Below are positions 1 to 11,223 of a DNA stretch of 64,000 nucleotides, in pieces. Where the stretch lies: contig JANTQA010000023.1 in NCBI GenBank assembly GCA_027625915.1, positions 11,160,001 through 11,224,000 on the forward strand, in the 5' to 3' direction. Made by a program: the position numbers and the translations under genes. The notes beneath the pieces are model-generated. The model did not search any database. It was given only the letters and a program-made list of their open reading frames with translations, and was not told the DNA's origin. This DNA comes from Anaeramoeba flamelloides (taxonomy: Eukaryota; Metamonada; Anaeramoebidae). How positions within the stretch are numbered: position 1 is the first letter of the stretch; each line of letters starts with the position of its first letter.

Positions 1-1649
1 GAAAAAAAAAATCTCTAAATTTTGTATTTTTGAAATACACTCATATAATAAACATTATTATACATAACAATTTTCAATGAGGTTTACAACTTTAATAGAT
101 ATTAATAGGAATTGAAAAAAAAATGAAAATTTTCAGTAATATTTTTTTCATTTTTAATTGTAAAATTTTTTGAATTTTTTTAATTGACTTAGTAGAGAGA
201 TAATTTTCAAGTATTTTTTTAATAGTATAAAAGGAAACATATTTTTCAATTTGAAAATAGTACAAAATATTTCAATCAAAAGATATTGCTCAATTAAATT
301 GAAAATCTGATTTTTTATCTGTTTTTGGAATATTTTTTATCATTTTATTTTTTTCCCTGGTTGAGTTTTTATATACGTTCCCGATTGTTTTCTGCAAATT
401 GCTTTAACATATATTTTTTTTTTCAATCTTAATGTTCAATCAAAAATTAATTCATTTCAACTTTTTCCAATATAAAAATACCCTGAAAATAGGTGTTTTT
501 TTCAAAAGTCGGTATTTTTTGAAAAGGGGGGTATTCAGATTTTCAAGAGTTTAATAGCTATCCTTTTTTTATTACATAAAATTATGATAACTTTGAAAAA
601 ATAATTTATAAAAGAAGTATAACTTAAATCCAATGTATAGTTTTGGCTAACTTTAATTTTAGGTATTTAAATTTTCCTTGTAGTGCAAACAAAATGATTT
701 TTCTCACTGTTTGGTTGAGAGGAAGAATTTAGTAAATTGAAAATATAAAAGTGAGTATAATAACGTTTTAGAATTACAAAGAATATAACCAAGGTAACAG
801 TTTCCCGAAATTAATCAAATATTTCATCCCATTTTAGTTTTTTTTTTAATTCTTCAATGATATTCCTTCATTTAGGGTTGTTAATTAACAAAAAATATAT
901 CAATCCAAAGAAAAAGAGAGACAAATGCATGATTTTTGACATTTATGAAAAAAATCCCAAAATAAAGATATGATGGAATGAAAATTGTTCTTGTTTTGAA
1001 TTCAAATCTAGTATTCAAGGCTCAGGTATTAAAAAAACTTTTACATATACTGGTTAAAGTTAACACACCACAATTTAGGAAAAAAATCCCAACATGATTT
1101 TTAATTGGAAACCTTAATAGAACCTGAAAACAAAAAGTAAGATCAATTAATAAAAGAAAAAAAATCCATGATTAAAGACAAAATGGGCAACTCAACACAA
1201 TTTATATCTACAACTATTTTATAGAAATCCAAGGTTTTTTTTTCTTTGGAGATCTCAAACAAAAGTTTAATTTTTTTAACCAATTCTTAATAAGGGATCA
1301 ATCCAAAGAAAATTCCCACAACAAAAGTCAGTATTAGAAAAACTGTTGTTGTGTTGAGTTATCCATTTTGTCTTTAATCATGGATTTTTTTTCTTTTATT
1401 AATTGATCTTACTTTTTGTTTTCAGGTTCTATTAAGGTTTCCAATTAAAAATCATGTTGAACTTTTTTTCCTGTTTCACTTTTTTTCCCAAACAGCCATA
1501 TTTTTTTCATTTAAAAGTTATTCATTGATATTTCTTTTGAAAACTGTAATAATATAATGTGAAATTATAAAAAATTTATAGGATAATAAGCAAAAATCTT
1601 ATTTTTCTTTTCTTTTCTTTTTTTATATTAATCCCTGGGTTTTATTCCC
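1..1649. other. Gene-free AT-rich stretch
   Basis: No convincing reading frame is seen on either strand. The stretch is dominated by A and T runs. Its one structured component is the long inverted repeat at about 1078-1472, listed separately. Confidence 0.6.
1078..1472. repeat. Long inverted repeat, ~120 bp arms
   Basis: The left arm (about 1078-1200) and right arm (about 1350-1472) are near-perfect reverse complements. Both carry AGTAAGATCAATTAATAAAA or its complement, and a block reading ACCTTAATAGAACCTGAAAA. A loop of about 150 bp separates them. A transcript would fold into a long hairpin. It may be a fold-back or MITE-type element, but no second copy was noticed in the window. Confidence 0.75.
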
Positions 1650-2228
1650 TTAATCTAAAAATTGTAGTATTAATAAGGAAAATTTTCGCTTAAATTGAAG
1701 AACTTGTTCAATAGAAAGATCGGTTATTATAATTCTTTGTTTTTGAAATATCTTTTTTTTTTTTTTTTGTTTTTGTTTTTTTAAAAATTCTTTGTTATTT
1801 TTTTCTAAAGTTTTCAGCATAACTATTTCTGATAAAAAGAAACTGAAATTTTGAAAAAGTTTCAATCAACAAAATTGTTTTAATTCTTCTTTGTTATCCT
1901 TAAAAAAAAAAAAATTAACAAAAAAAAACAATAGTTTACTTGCTCCTAATCCCTCTTTCAAAAAATCAAGTTTGTAGTTTAATTTCAAAAAGGAAAACAA
2001 TTTCTGGAGGTTTTTTATGTGATCATTTTCATCTACGGGATTATGGTTATATTCATATTTCTTTCCTGTTAGTTTCTGTGTGAATTCACACATATGCCTC
2101 GAGTGTTTGAAAGGATTAGTGCTATTTCGAAAAATATTGAATTCTTCTCCCAATGGGATACAGTAAAAATCAATCCATTCTTTTACCATCCTTTTTAAGG
2201 AAATTTCAGAATTACTATTAAGCCACAT
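1650..2228 (-). CDS. Possible two-exon small gene, faint calponin-homology-like pattern
   Basis: Two frames join across a 117 bp intron: exon 1 complement(1940..2228), exon 2 complement(1650..1822). The donor is GTAAAC, the acceptor is AATAG, and the phases fit. The product would be about 153 residues starting at an ATG. The first ~95 residues look coding: WIDFYCIPLGEEF, then MCEFTQKLTGKKY, then IKNLQKLFSFLKLNYKLDF. The spacing loosely recalls a calponin homology domain (Trp, then LC-x-L-x-KL-x-G, then N-L-x-x-x-F-x-F-L). Exon 2 has a Lys run and ends SLLILQFLD. No upstream exon was found. It could be a real small actin-binding-like gene, a remnant of a larger one, or chance. The family suggestion is inference only. 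Confidence 0.35.
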
Positions 2229-2434
2229 TTGAAAAAATCGATGTAGAGTATTTATGGTAAAAAATAAAAAAATAATATTGGTAAAACCATATAAAACTTG
2301 ATAAATTTCCGCATGAGTATAGCCTTTTCAAAGAATTATAGAATTGGCAACCTTTAATACAATTTCCAATATACGAAAATGGGGAAAAACATTGTTAAGG
2401 TGAGATTTTTCGGTTCAAGTAATTTTATTAATTA

Positions 2435-2590
2435 AGGTATTAGCGTCACGATAGATTTCTCTATAATCAAAGTATGTTGTAATTGGGTGTAAATGGTATT
2501 AGTGCACCATGGCTCGAATAGCTCTAAAAAATCTATTATAAATCTTATTGCACAATAAATTATTACATTTTATACTAATGATCACAATTA
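2435..2590 (-). repeat. Dispersed repeat family B, copy 1
   Basis: Read on the minus strand it carries the family core: TTTTTTAGAG, then ATTCGAGCCATG, CACTAATACCATTTACACCC, ATTACAACATACTTTGATTA and TAGAGAAATCTATCGTGACG. The same ordered blocks recur at 3080-3199 (+), 20125-20276 (-), 49640-49795 (+), and partly at 23825-23885 and 28415-28485. Confidence 0.7.
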
Positions 2591-2904
2591 AAAAATTTTC
2601 ATTTTGAAAAAATTTTTTTAATTCCTTTTCCAAATCTAAAAATAAAAACCCAAAATAAAGTATTCTGGTATTTAATAATTTAGATTTAGAACTTCCAAAA
2701 GTAACTATTTTTAGAATTTTTGAATTTCAAAGATTAACTCAATAATCATCAACATAAAAGTACAAAGACTGATTAATTTTTGTTTGCTTTTGATAATTCT
2801 AATTATAGAATCAATATATTTCCATGATTTGAGAAATAATTTGACAAAAAACTTTATTCGTTAATTATTTAATTATTAAAAAAAAACGAATTTTTTAGTA
2901 ACTA

Positions 2905-3000
2905 ATCTACATTTCGCCATAAATTTAAGATAGATATTTTATGACTTTGGAGTCTGAATAATGATAATTCAATCATAAAATTTATGGCGAAATGCAGATT
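2905..3000. repeat. Short hairpin, ~25 bp arms
   Basis: ATCTACATTTCGCCATAAAT at the left is matched in reverse complement by ATTTATGGCGAAATGCAGAT at the right, around a loop of roughly 45 bp. No coding content. Confidence 0.65.
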
Positions 3001-3049
3001 TTATTCTGAATTTGCTGGGTTTTTTACTAATACATAGATCATTTTTAAT

Positions 3050-3199
3050 TGATGAGATCAACAAATATTACTACTTTGCAATCGATTTTTTAGAGACATT
3101 TGAACCATGTAACACTAATGTGATTTTGTCCAATAACAACATACTTTGATCCTAGGCTTCTCCTTGGTAGACGCTAATCCCTTAAGGGATACTCTACGA
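3050..3199 (+). repeat. Dispersed repeat family B, copy 2
   Basis: It shows the family blocks GATTTTTTAGAG, ATTTGAACCATGTAACACTA, AATAACAACATACTTTGATC and TAATCCCTTAAGG. It abuts a family C element starting at 3200, so the two form a composite. Confidence 0.7.
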
Positions 3200-3453
3200 C
3201 TATTTTCCGATTAATAAATGAAAATTTTTATTTCAATTTCCAAAATGAAGATTAATAATTAATGCTACAATTAAATTAGAAGAGTAAAAATTTTGTCTTA
3301 GAGTAAACTTTGGAAGTATAATGTATTGTCTAAAATATCATTTCTAAATCTATGATGTTGAAAAGATCTTTGGTTTTACTTTAACTTCTAAACTTGAAAA
3401 TATTTTGGAATGTAAACTAAAAAATTACATTTTTTAATTGGAAAATAATAGTA
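3200..3453 (-). mobile_element. Family C non-autonomous TIR element, copy 1
   Basis: About 254 bp, oriented opposite to copies 2 and 3. The ends are inverted repeats: TATTTTCCGATTAATAAATG at the left and TTTTTAATTGGAAAATAATA at the right. Read on the minus strand, the interior matches the other copies block by block (ATGATTTAGA-type, GACAATACATTATACTTCC, GACAAAATTTTTACTCTTC). There is no open frame. TA dinucleotides at the ends suggest a Tc1/mariner-type MITE; that assignment is inference. Confidence 0.7.
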
Positions 3454-3489
3454 TTAAATTTTTTTACCTAAATTCAAGAGAGAATGAGT

Positions 3490-3745
3490 AATTTTTTTCC
3501 ACTACTTAGATTTGAAAACACTGTTTATTTTCAATTTTAAACATATTTCTAGCTAAGAAATCCTTATTCAGAAATTTGTTAAAAAAAAAAATAATAATAG
3601 AGACCAGTCCCTTCCTGAGATTAGTTGAACAAGCCAAAAGTTAATTTAACTTTATTTTCATTTTTTTTATTTTTCAATGAAAAAATAGGGTTCTCAAAGA
3701 AATAGATTGTAATTTGTAGTCCCTATTTTTTTTTATTGGTCTCTT
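3490..3745 (+). repeat. Dispersed repeat family G, copy 1
   Basis: The block ATTTTCAATTTTAAACATAT, then AATCCTTATT, then AATAATAATAGAGACCAGTC recurs in reverse complement at 38695-38815. A second half ends GTAGTCCCTATTTT...TTGGTCTCT, which is an inverted echo of the AGAGACCAGTCCCT motif. This makes it another small fold-back element. Confidence 0.6.
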
Positions 3746-4140
3746 TTTTTGTATAAATTGAATATGCTGGGTTCCCAAGAATCTTATATGAAAGGAAGAT
3801 TTCATAATTGAAATAATGTTAATCAGTTAAACTTTTATAACTTTTTAATATCAATTACGAGTAAATTTTTAGGATCTCAATTATATTTACCATCGCTTAT
3901 CATTATAAACCTTAACATCATCGATTTTATCTTTCTTTTGAATCTACTTATACAAAAACAATTTTTTTCATTAATAATATCAAAAAAAGGTAGGAATCAT
4001 TTTTTTTCTTTTGAAAGACGCAAATCTCCCTTCAGAGGTTAGTAACTATTATTTATTGTTTTTTTCCCAAAGGTAATAGAAGACCCAGTTGAACAAGAGA
4101 CATAATTAAACTCCAATAAACGACAGTCAGTTCATCAACT

Positions 4141-4341
4141 TACAGTCAGTTTCACTATTAAGGCACAAACTTTCAACGAAATTTAAGGCACAAAAAAATC
4201 TCAAATTAAGGCACAAAATTTGAAATTTTTTTTTTTACAATTTATTTTACTAGAATCTGAATTTTTTGCCTTAATTTGAGATTTTTTATTGTGCCTTAAA
4301 TTTCGTTGAAAGTTTGTGCCTTAAAAGTGAAACTGACTGTA
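4141..4341. mobile_element. Palindromic TACAGTCAG MITE, copy 1
   Basis: A 201 bp element runs from TACAGTCAGTTTCACTATTA to GTGAAACTGACTGTA. Its two halves are almost perfect reverse complements over about 80-90 bp. The internal landmarks are AAGGCACAAACTTTCAACGA, ATTTAAGGCACAA and TCAAATTAAGGCACAAAA, followed by their mirror images. TA lies at both termini, as expected for target duplication by a Tc1/mariner-type transposase. The CAGT-type terminus also fits that superfamily. There is no coding capacity. Seven related copies occur in this window. Confidence 0.9.
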
Positions 4342-7300
4342 TGAGAAAAGAGTTTTTTTGTTTTAAAGGAATTAATTTTACCATTTAATTTTTCAGTAAA
4401 AATAACTTATCTTATTTTTTGGGATTTTTCAGATAAAATCGAAAAATTAGAATTTATGAAACCTTTTTATTTTTAGGGAAATCCCACTTTTAATAAATTT
4501 CTGATAGTTTGAATAAACAATAAATATTTGAAATTTAATATTTTATTTTAAAAATATAAAAATAAATCAAATATTGAATACCTCAGGAACAGGAAAAAAT
4601 TGACTTTTATTATATTCAGAATAATTGTTTAAATTTTCTTGGAATTTAAATGATTAGGTATAATTCTTCTAAAAATATTGAGAATATAAACAACTAACCA
4701 TTATCATCTAAATAAGTTTTTTGATAAAATTGATAATTTTTTTTTATTCGAATTTTATATTTGAATCAATTTTATTTTTTTGTAAATAATAATAAAAAAA
4801 ACCTGAGAAATATTAATACATCTTTAAATTGGGTTTAATAAATGTGTTTTTACCCAACCATGAAATAATTCAAATATATTTTATTAGTTATTAATATAAA
4901 ATAACCCAAATAAAAAAGTATTTATTTAGGTGATGAAGAGAATTTTAGTGGTTTTAAACAAGTATTTTGGAGAATTTTTAGAATTTTATGGTTTGGATTT
5001 TTTTTCTCAAATTTTTTTGTTCCATAAATAGTTAAAAAATAATTTCGGACTGTTCTTTCAATAAACAAATTATATTTTATTCATGTTTTAAATAATTTTT
5101 GTGGGACTTTTTTTAGACAATAAGAAGAATTTTTATATTTGGTTATTTAAAACCTTAATGAATTTTCTTTTTCAAAAAGCTTTTTTTTTACACTATTTTA
5201 TTCAGAAATAATTAGATTTCTTTCTTCTTTATTAATAAAAATTTAGTGTCGAATTAATTTGATAAAATAGTTGATTTTAAACTTTTCAAAAAATCAAAAA
5301 TGGATCAAACTTTTAAAAAAGGGAATTTATTTTCTGAAAAATGGTATTAAAAAGAAAATTTGGTCTTCTAATAATAATATTTTTACTACATTGCCCGATT
5401 TCAAGATTTTAGTAAAATATTTTTTTTTTTTTTTTTAGTAATTTTATATTAATTATGGTTCAATTTTAATGCTTTGTGGGTATTTTACTATAATATATTC
5501 ACCATAGAAATTGATTCGATATATTATCAATTAAACGAAAGCTAAACCTTTACAAATAACTATAATCTGACAGAATTAGAATCAACAAATATATTGATGG
5601 AAAACCTTATGGCTTCCCAAACAAAACAAAATTTATATAAAAAGGTTTTTTTTATATCCAAAAAGAATCTATCTAAATTATTTCAAGTATATTTTACAAC
5701 TGTAAGTAAAAAATATATTAAATAAAAATAATATGGATGAAATTTCAGATCAGGGAATTTTTTTTAAAAATCTTTTCAAGGTAACTTTCCAATTTATAAT
5801 GTAAAAATTGATTTTGAAATAAATTCAAAATTTACAATAAAAAAAAACACCTGAAATCTTAGATTGTGCCAATATTTTTTAACTCGGTATTCTTTCAAGA
5901 CAACTAGTCTGTTATAACATATAATAAGAGTATAATTAACTTTTTTATATGATCAATCCGTAAATACTATCAAAAAGTCCACTTTGTGTGTATATTAGTA
6001 TATGTGCAAGAACATTTGGAAATAATACTCTTTATCTCTTGAGATCCAAAAAGAGCTATAAAATCTCCAATTTTTCAGAATTTTGAAATTTGAACTTGTG
6101 GGATTCTTTATTAAAAGTTATTACTGAAAACCTTCACCCAATTATTATTGATAAAACTTGATTTTTTTAAATGTTTTTATTTCTAAATATGTTCTTTGTC
6201 AACAATGGTAATTTTCTTTACAATGTTATTGGAAATGGTATTATTTGTTTTTTTTTTTTTTCATATTATTATCAAATCGAATTTTCAATTTTTGGATATT
6301 AATTATTTTTTCTTATTCCATTAAAATTTAAGTATTTCTTAATCAAATTTATATGTTTTTTCATTTTATTAATTTTTTTTTGCCTTAGCAAAATTTTTTT
6401 CTTATTCATTTTTCGAGAAAGTTATTTTAGTAAAGTTTATCCTTTTGTTTTATTTTTCTTTTTTTTTTTTGTTATCAAAAGTAGATCAAAAAAAAAATCT
6501 TTGAAAATACCTAAAAGTATTAAAACAAAAAACATAAATTTTCATAATGAATTTTAAGGTTTATATATTTATAAGTCAAATAATTTTCGTAATGATCTTT
6601 CATCCTTCCATGTTCTATAATAAAAAATATGTATGGTAATATAATAAATTAGGAATCACTCATTTTTTTAGTTTTATTTTATTTTAATTATTTTTTAAAA
6701 TATCGAGTTTTTGAGGTATTTAAAAATAATTCACAAGTGCATTCTTAAAAAAATTTAATACTTGGTTGTTCTTGAAAACAAAAGAATTTATTTTTTTCAA
6801 TTTAACATTTTAATTTGGTCAAAATTTTTTAAATACTGTGTAATTAACATTAACCATTGAAGAATAATTGCAGAGGATGTTGGGAAAAAAAACACATTCA
6901 CATGTGAGATAAATAAATCACATTGTATCAAAAATCTTAAAATATTGAAAACTCTGAGTAATTTATTTTAATTTTGTTAGTTAATTATTTATAATTGATA
7001 AGATATAGAAATAATTAGTAAACCAATTTAATCATATATAAATTATACCTCCTCAAAAATTACAAATTCAGGATTTTTCTCAAAAATTAAGATGGGATTA
7101 TTTTCCACAACACTTATTCTTCCTTTGCAAATACTATTTAGGTTCCAGTAAAAACATTTTCGAAAATGAACTTTTATTAATAACAAGTAGGGTTTTTGGT
7201 TTTTAGTAATAACTTTTAATTAAGAATCCAAGCAATTAAAAATTTGAAAAATACAAAAAATACAAAATTTGATAGTTCTTTTAAAAATCCTGAGATAAAG

Positions 7301-8295
7301 TTCATAACTCTAAAATATTTTTACGACTCGCCTCCCTTACAATGTATTTTTTTTTGATAGTCCTTAAATTAATAAAACGATTTTTTTTAGAGTTGTTCGT
7401 CTATTGAAGTTTACAATCCCTGAAATTTGAAAAATATTATCTTGTATTCGGTGTGGCAATATGTTATTTTGGTTCTTAGATGATAGATCTTTAATTTTTT
7501 CGGTTTTTTAATAGTAGTACAAAAGGGCAATTTTTGACAATTTTTTCATAATTTTTCCCGATATCTGAATTGAAGATTGTATAATTACTAGACTGGTAGG
7601 TACTTAAAAATAAATTTCTATTTTTGTGGGTTGTAGAAAGAAATATTTATTTTCCTTTTCCTAATTGAACTAAAAAAAAAAATTGTAAAAGTTCCAAATA
7701 AAACCAAACCCATTTAAATTTTGATAATCAACTAACCCAAAAACAAAATTCATTATAACTTTTCCTCTAATATACTATATTATATAACCATAAATTCAGA
7801 TTTCCGTAAAAATATATGAAATTATTGTCAAAAATTGCCCTTTTTTACAACTATTAAAATCCATACTAAAGGGAAGATCTATCAGCGAAGAATCAAAATA
7901 ACCTGTTTTCTTCCCGGATACAAGATAATCATTTTATCAAATTTAAGGGATTGTACACCTTATTAATCCAGAACCAAATTCAATTTTTATTATCATAATT
8001 AACATTTTTTCATAATTACCATTATTTTTTTTGGTTACTGATTAGGGAACTAACACCCCAAATGATTAATCAATAAACACTATTTCTTAATACGATTTTT
8101 TTTACAAAGGTTTTTGGCTACAGTATAAATAGATTTTTCATAAAATAGAAACATTTTTTCTTTTTTTCCAAACTTGACTTCAGTTTTTTTTTTTTTCTAT
8201 CTTTTCTGAATTGTAAAAGATAAAAACCCACATCTTTTTTACTTTAACAAACAACAGTCGTCAAATTCGAAATCCAAAACCGTTTTTTAGAATTT
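4342..8295. other. Long AT-rich region upstream of the BRCA2-like gene
   Basis: No supported gene. Poly-A/T tracts and scattered low-complexity sequence fill about 4 kb. The only structure recognised is the diverged inverted repeat at 7400-7965. The last ~100 bp before the start codon are less AT-biased and may be 5' UTR. Confidence 0.5.
7400..7965. repeat. Diverged long inverted repeat, ~140 bp arms
   Basis: The left arm (about 7400-7575) has ATCTTGTATTCGGTGTGGCA, GATAGATCTTTAA and AAAAGGGCAATTTTTGACAA. The right arm (about 7795-7965) has the complements TTGTCAAAAATTGCCCTTTT, GGGAAGATCTATC and GGATACAAGATAATC. The arms have diverged, so this is an older fold-back or TIR element. No second copy was noticed. 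Confidence 0.65.
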
Positions 8296-11223
8296 ATGAG
8301 TTTAGTTTCTCAAGATCATAAACAACAACAACAATCTAAAATTTACAATAACAACCACATTATGAACAGTTCTATGGAGACAAATAATAATAAAGGAATT
8401 GTTTTGAATAAAGAAAATTATGATCCGAATCGATTAACAACCAGAATGGTACAACCACAGGTAAGAAGAAAAAAACGGAAATGGAAGCAACCAAGGCAAG
8501 TTTTCAAACCTAAAAAAACAAAAAGCAACAATGATGAGCAAGATGAAGAAAACAAAAAAGCCAACAAAAATAAACACAACAATAACAATAAACAAGAAGA
8601 AAACAATTTACTCAGGCAAATGAATCCCTTGTTTCTGAATTTCAATGATCAAAATTTTGATTTACCAATATATGAAACACAAAACAATTTCCTCACCAAA
8701 ATCGAAAAATTATTACAAAAAACAAAAAACAAAGTTTATTCAAAAACGGAATTACTTCAGTTTGGGCTTCCATCAAAAATTATCGGTTTAAAAAGGAACA
8801 ATTGTTTAAATTTCAAATTTTCTTTTCAAGAATTAGATCTAATCAATCTCTTAGAACTTTTAAAATCAACAAAAAACTGTGTAACCAACTTCACCAAGCA
8901 AGGCATTGGCTTTGAAGAGATCCGATCAAGACTCATTCTTTATCTTTTAATTGTGAGAACAAAAGAACACCCAAGTAACGAATGGATCACAAACCATTAC
9001 CAAAGGGTTGTTTATGATTTAGGATCCAAGCTACGTTTGTACCCAAAGCAGTTATCTCAATTGTATCAAAAAAAGCTTTATTTTACACCACTACACATTT
9101 TAAATAAATTAAAAGAAAGGTACCGAATTGAATTTACTGAAAAGAAACAGTCTCCGCTGTCTCAAATAGTTGACAGTCCTTCTTTATTAACAAAAGGCAT
9201 TATTTTGGAAATTTCTTCCATTCAAATACAAAAGCAACAAAGTAATATTCAAAAACAAAAGCAACAAAGCAATATCCAAACAATGACAGAAACTGAAATG
9301 GAAGACTTCTTTTCAATATTTGATCAATTTGAACAAGAGGAGCAAAATGGTTTAAAAAAAAAAGATTATTCAACAACAACAACAAAAATCACTCCTACTC
9401 ATACACCTACAAAAACCACAACTCCTTCTTCTTCTACTTCTTCTCGTATTTCTTCTACTTCGTCTTCAAATGCAATAACTACATGTTTCTCAAATTCGAC
9501 AGAAAAAACCACAAACTCACAAAAATATCGGATTGAATTAACTGATGGATGGTATTCAATCAAAGCACTTTTTGATAACCACTTGCTTACTTTGATTGAT
9601 GAAGGCAAACTGATCGAAGGTTCACGATTGCAAATACTTAATTCACAAATTTCAGGTTTTGGTAAAGTTACCTCAGCCCTTGGTTACCTTTCCTCAGATA
9701 TTCGTTTATCTCTTTCTTTTAATTCTACAAGAATTGTAAGCTATAATACCAAATTAGGATTTCCAAAGCCTAATCAACAATTAACCCCAATAAGTCTTTC
9801 TTTATTGAAACCAAATGGAGGAAAAATTTCTTGTATTGACATTATTATTCAAAGAAAATCGCCTCTCTGGCTTACACAGAAAAAGTATAATTGTAATTTA
9901 CGCTTTCGTGATCCTTTACAAAGAAATAACGAATTTGAAAAGATATTTCCAACGAACAGTAATCAGGATAAACATGATGAAAATGGGGGTAGTATTCTCA
10001 ATAATAAGAATACTTCCAAACATAAGAAGGAAAGCATTGTTTATAATAGTGTAAATAAGACTGATAACAATAAGAATAAAATAAATAATAACAAACAAAT
10101 TAATAATAATCCACAAAATACTAAAAATTGCAGCAATGGTAATAATGGTATTAATAACGATAATATCGGTAGTAATCGTCATACAAATATGGACCAGGTC
10201 TGCAATAATTCTAACGTCGTTATTAGCAATTCAAATATTAAAATGAGCATTATACAAAATGACAATTTGGTGCAAAATAAAAATTCTGAACAAAATGTGA
10301 ATAATCATAATAACAACATTAATAATAGCAGTAATACCAATAATAATAATACAGATATGGATATGAATATTGAAATAAATAGCGATTTTGTTAATAATAT
10401 TGATACAAATGAACCAAATGAGAACAAAATTGCCAACAATAATAACCAAAAAGAATGGTGGGGTATTCACAATAATGCACAATATAATAATAAAGATAAT
10501 ATTAATAACAAAAAGAAAAATCATAATTCTTCGAGTTTTTTTGAATTAAAAATTATAGATTACAATGCTAATTCAACAACCCATCAGAATGATAAAATTA
10601 TTCAAATTTGGGATGATTCCATTCCATTGTGGAGAAAACTTAAAGAGGGCTCTCGTGTAAAAATTTATAACTTGGATTTTAGACGCTACTCTGGTTTTAA
10701 TGAAAATTCAGAAACCTCTTTTTTGACAAATATCAAAACAAAATTTGAAATATTACAAGAAAATGTAAATAAAAATCTTTTTATACCCCGTGTATTAACA
10801 AATTTGCCGAGTTTAATCCCATTAACAAATCAAACAAGGGGTTTAAATTTTATTGGGATCTTAATTTATTATTCTACTGAAAACTCAATATATTATCTAG
10901 CAGACGAAAACTTAATATTGGCAAAAATACATCTTTCTCAAAATTCTGATTACTTTTTTATGAAAAATAGTATCGTTGGTTCATCAATTATAACAGCCCA
11001 TGATATTTATCCAAAAAAATATGATGTTTCAACAAAAGTATTGACATTTGATACAAACAAATATTCCTTTTTAGCAAATAATAATCCGATTGAAAAATCT
11101 TTTAATCAGAGATACAATAATTTATCAACATATTTTAACTCAGATTTGGGCAAAAAACATAAATTACATTTAATGGGTCATGTAGATTGTATAGAAACTG
11201 ATTTTGAAGATCTTTTTCTTTAA
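8296..11223 (+). CDS. BRCA2: BRCA2-like DNA-binding protein, 975 residues, single exon as read
   Basis: BRCA2 proteins load RAD51 onto single-stranded DNA in homologous recombination and act in the nucleus. The C-terminal DNA-binding region is recognisable. A helical domain lies near residues 190-310 (EWITNHYQRVVYDL, like vertebrate NWVFNHYRWIVWKL). OB1 begins near residue 411 with IELTDGWYSIKALFDNHLL (vertebrate LTDGWYAVKAQLDPPLL) and continues with NSTRIVSYNTKLGF and GKISCIDIIIQRKSPLW. OB2 starts near residue 748 (IIQIWDDSIPLWRKLKEGSR). OB3 starts near 849 (GLNFIGILIYYSTENSIYYL). The region that holds the tower in animals is instead an Asn-rich low-complexity tract, about residues 560-735. 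A Gln/Ser/Thr insert lies before OB1. The basic N-terminal segment resembles a nuclear localisation region. I found no FxxA BRC repeat. An in-frame stop lies at 8245-8247. However, TTTTTTAG just before the ATG could be an acceptor, so an upstream exon carrying BRC repeats cannot be excluded. Confidence 0.88.
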   Translation: MSLVSQDHKQQQQSKIYNNNHIMNSSMETNNNKGIVLNKENYDPNRLTTRMVQPQVRRKKRKWKQPRQVFKPKKTKSNNDEQDEENKKANKNKHNNNNKQEENNLLRQMNPLFLNFNDQNFDLPIYETQNNFLTKIEKLLQKTKNKVYSKTELLQFGLPSKIIGLKRNNCLNFKFSFQELDLINLLELLKSTKNCVTNFTKQGIGFEEIRSRLILYLLIVRTKEHPSNEWITNHYQRVVYDLGSKLRLYPKQLSQLYQKKLYFTPLHILNKLKERYRIEFTEKKQSPLSQIVDSPSLLTKGIILEISSIQIQKQQSNIQKQKQQSNIQTMTETEMEDFFSIFDQFEQEEQNGLKKKDYSTTTTKITPTHTPTKTTTPSSSTSSRISSTSSSNAITTCFSNSTEKTTNSQKYRIELTDGWYSIKALFDNHLLTLIDEGKLIEGSRLQILNSQISGFGKVTSALGYLSSDIRLSLSFNSTRIVSYNTKLGFPKPNQQLTPISLSLLKPNGGKISCIDIIIQRKSPLWLTQKKYNCNLRFRDPLQRNNEFEKIFPTNSNQDKHDENGGSILNNKNTSKHKKESIVYNSVNKTDNNKNKINNNKQINNNPQNTKNCSNGNNGINNDNIGSNRHTNMDQVCNNSNVVISNSNIKMSIIQNDNLVQNKNSEQNVNNHNNNINNSSNTNNNNTDMDMNIEINSDFVNNIDTNEPNENKIANNNNQKEWWGIHNNAQYNNKDNINNKKKNHNSSSFFELKIIDYNANSTTHQNDKIIQIWDDSIPLWRKLKEGSRVKIYNLDFRRYSGFNENSETSFLTNIKTKFEILQENVNKNLFIPRVLTNLPSLIPLTNQTRGLNFIGILIYYSTENSIYYLADENLILAKIHLSQNSDYFFMKNSIVGSSIITAHDIYPKKYDVSTKVLTFDTNKYSFLANNNPIEKSFNQRYNNLSTYFNSDLGKKHKLHLMGHVDCIETDFEDLFL

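Noticed and set aside
9916-10524. Ile-rich minus-strand frames
   Set aside because: They mirror the AAT-rich Asn tract of the BRCA2-like gene.
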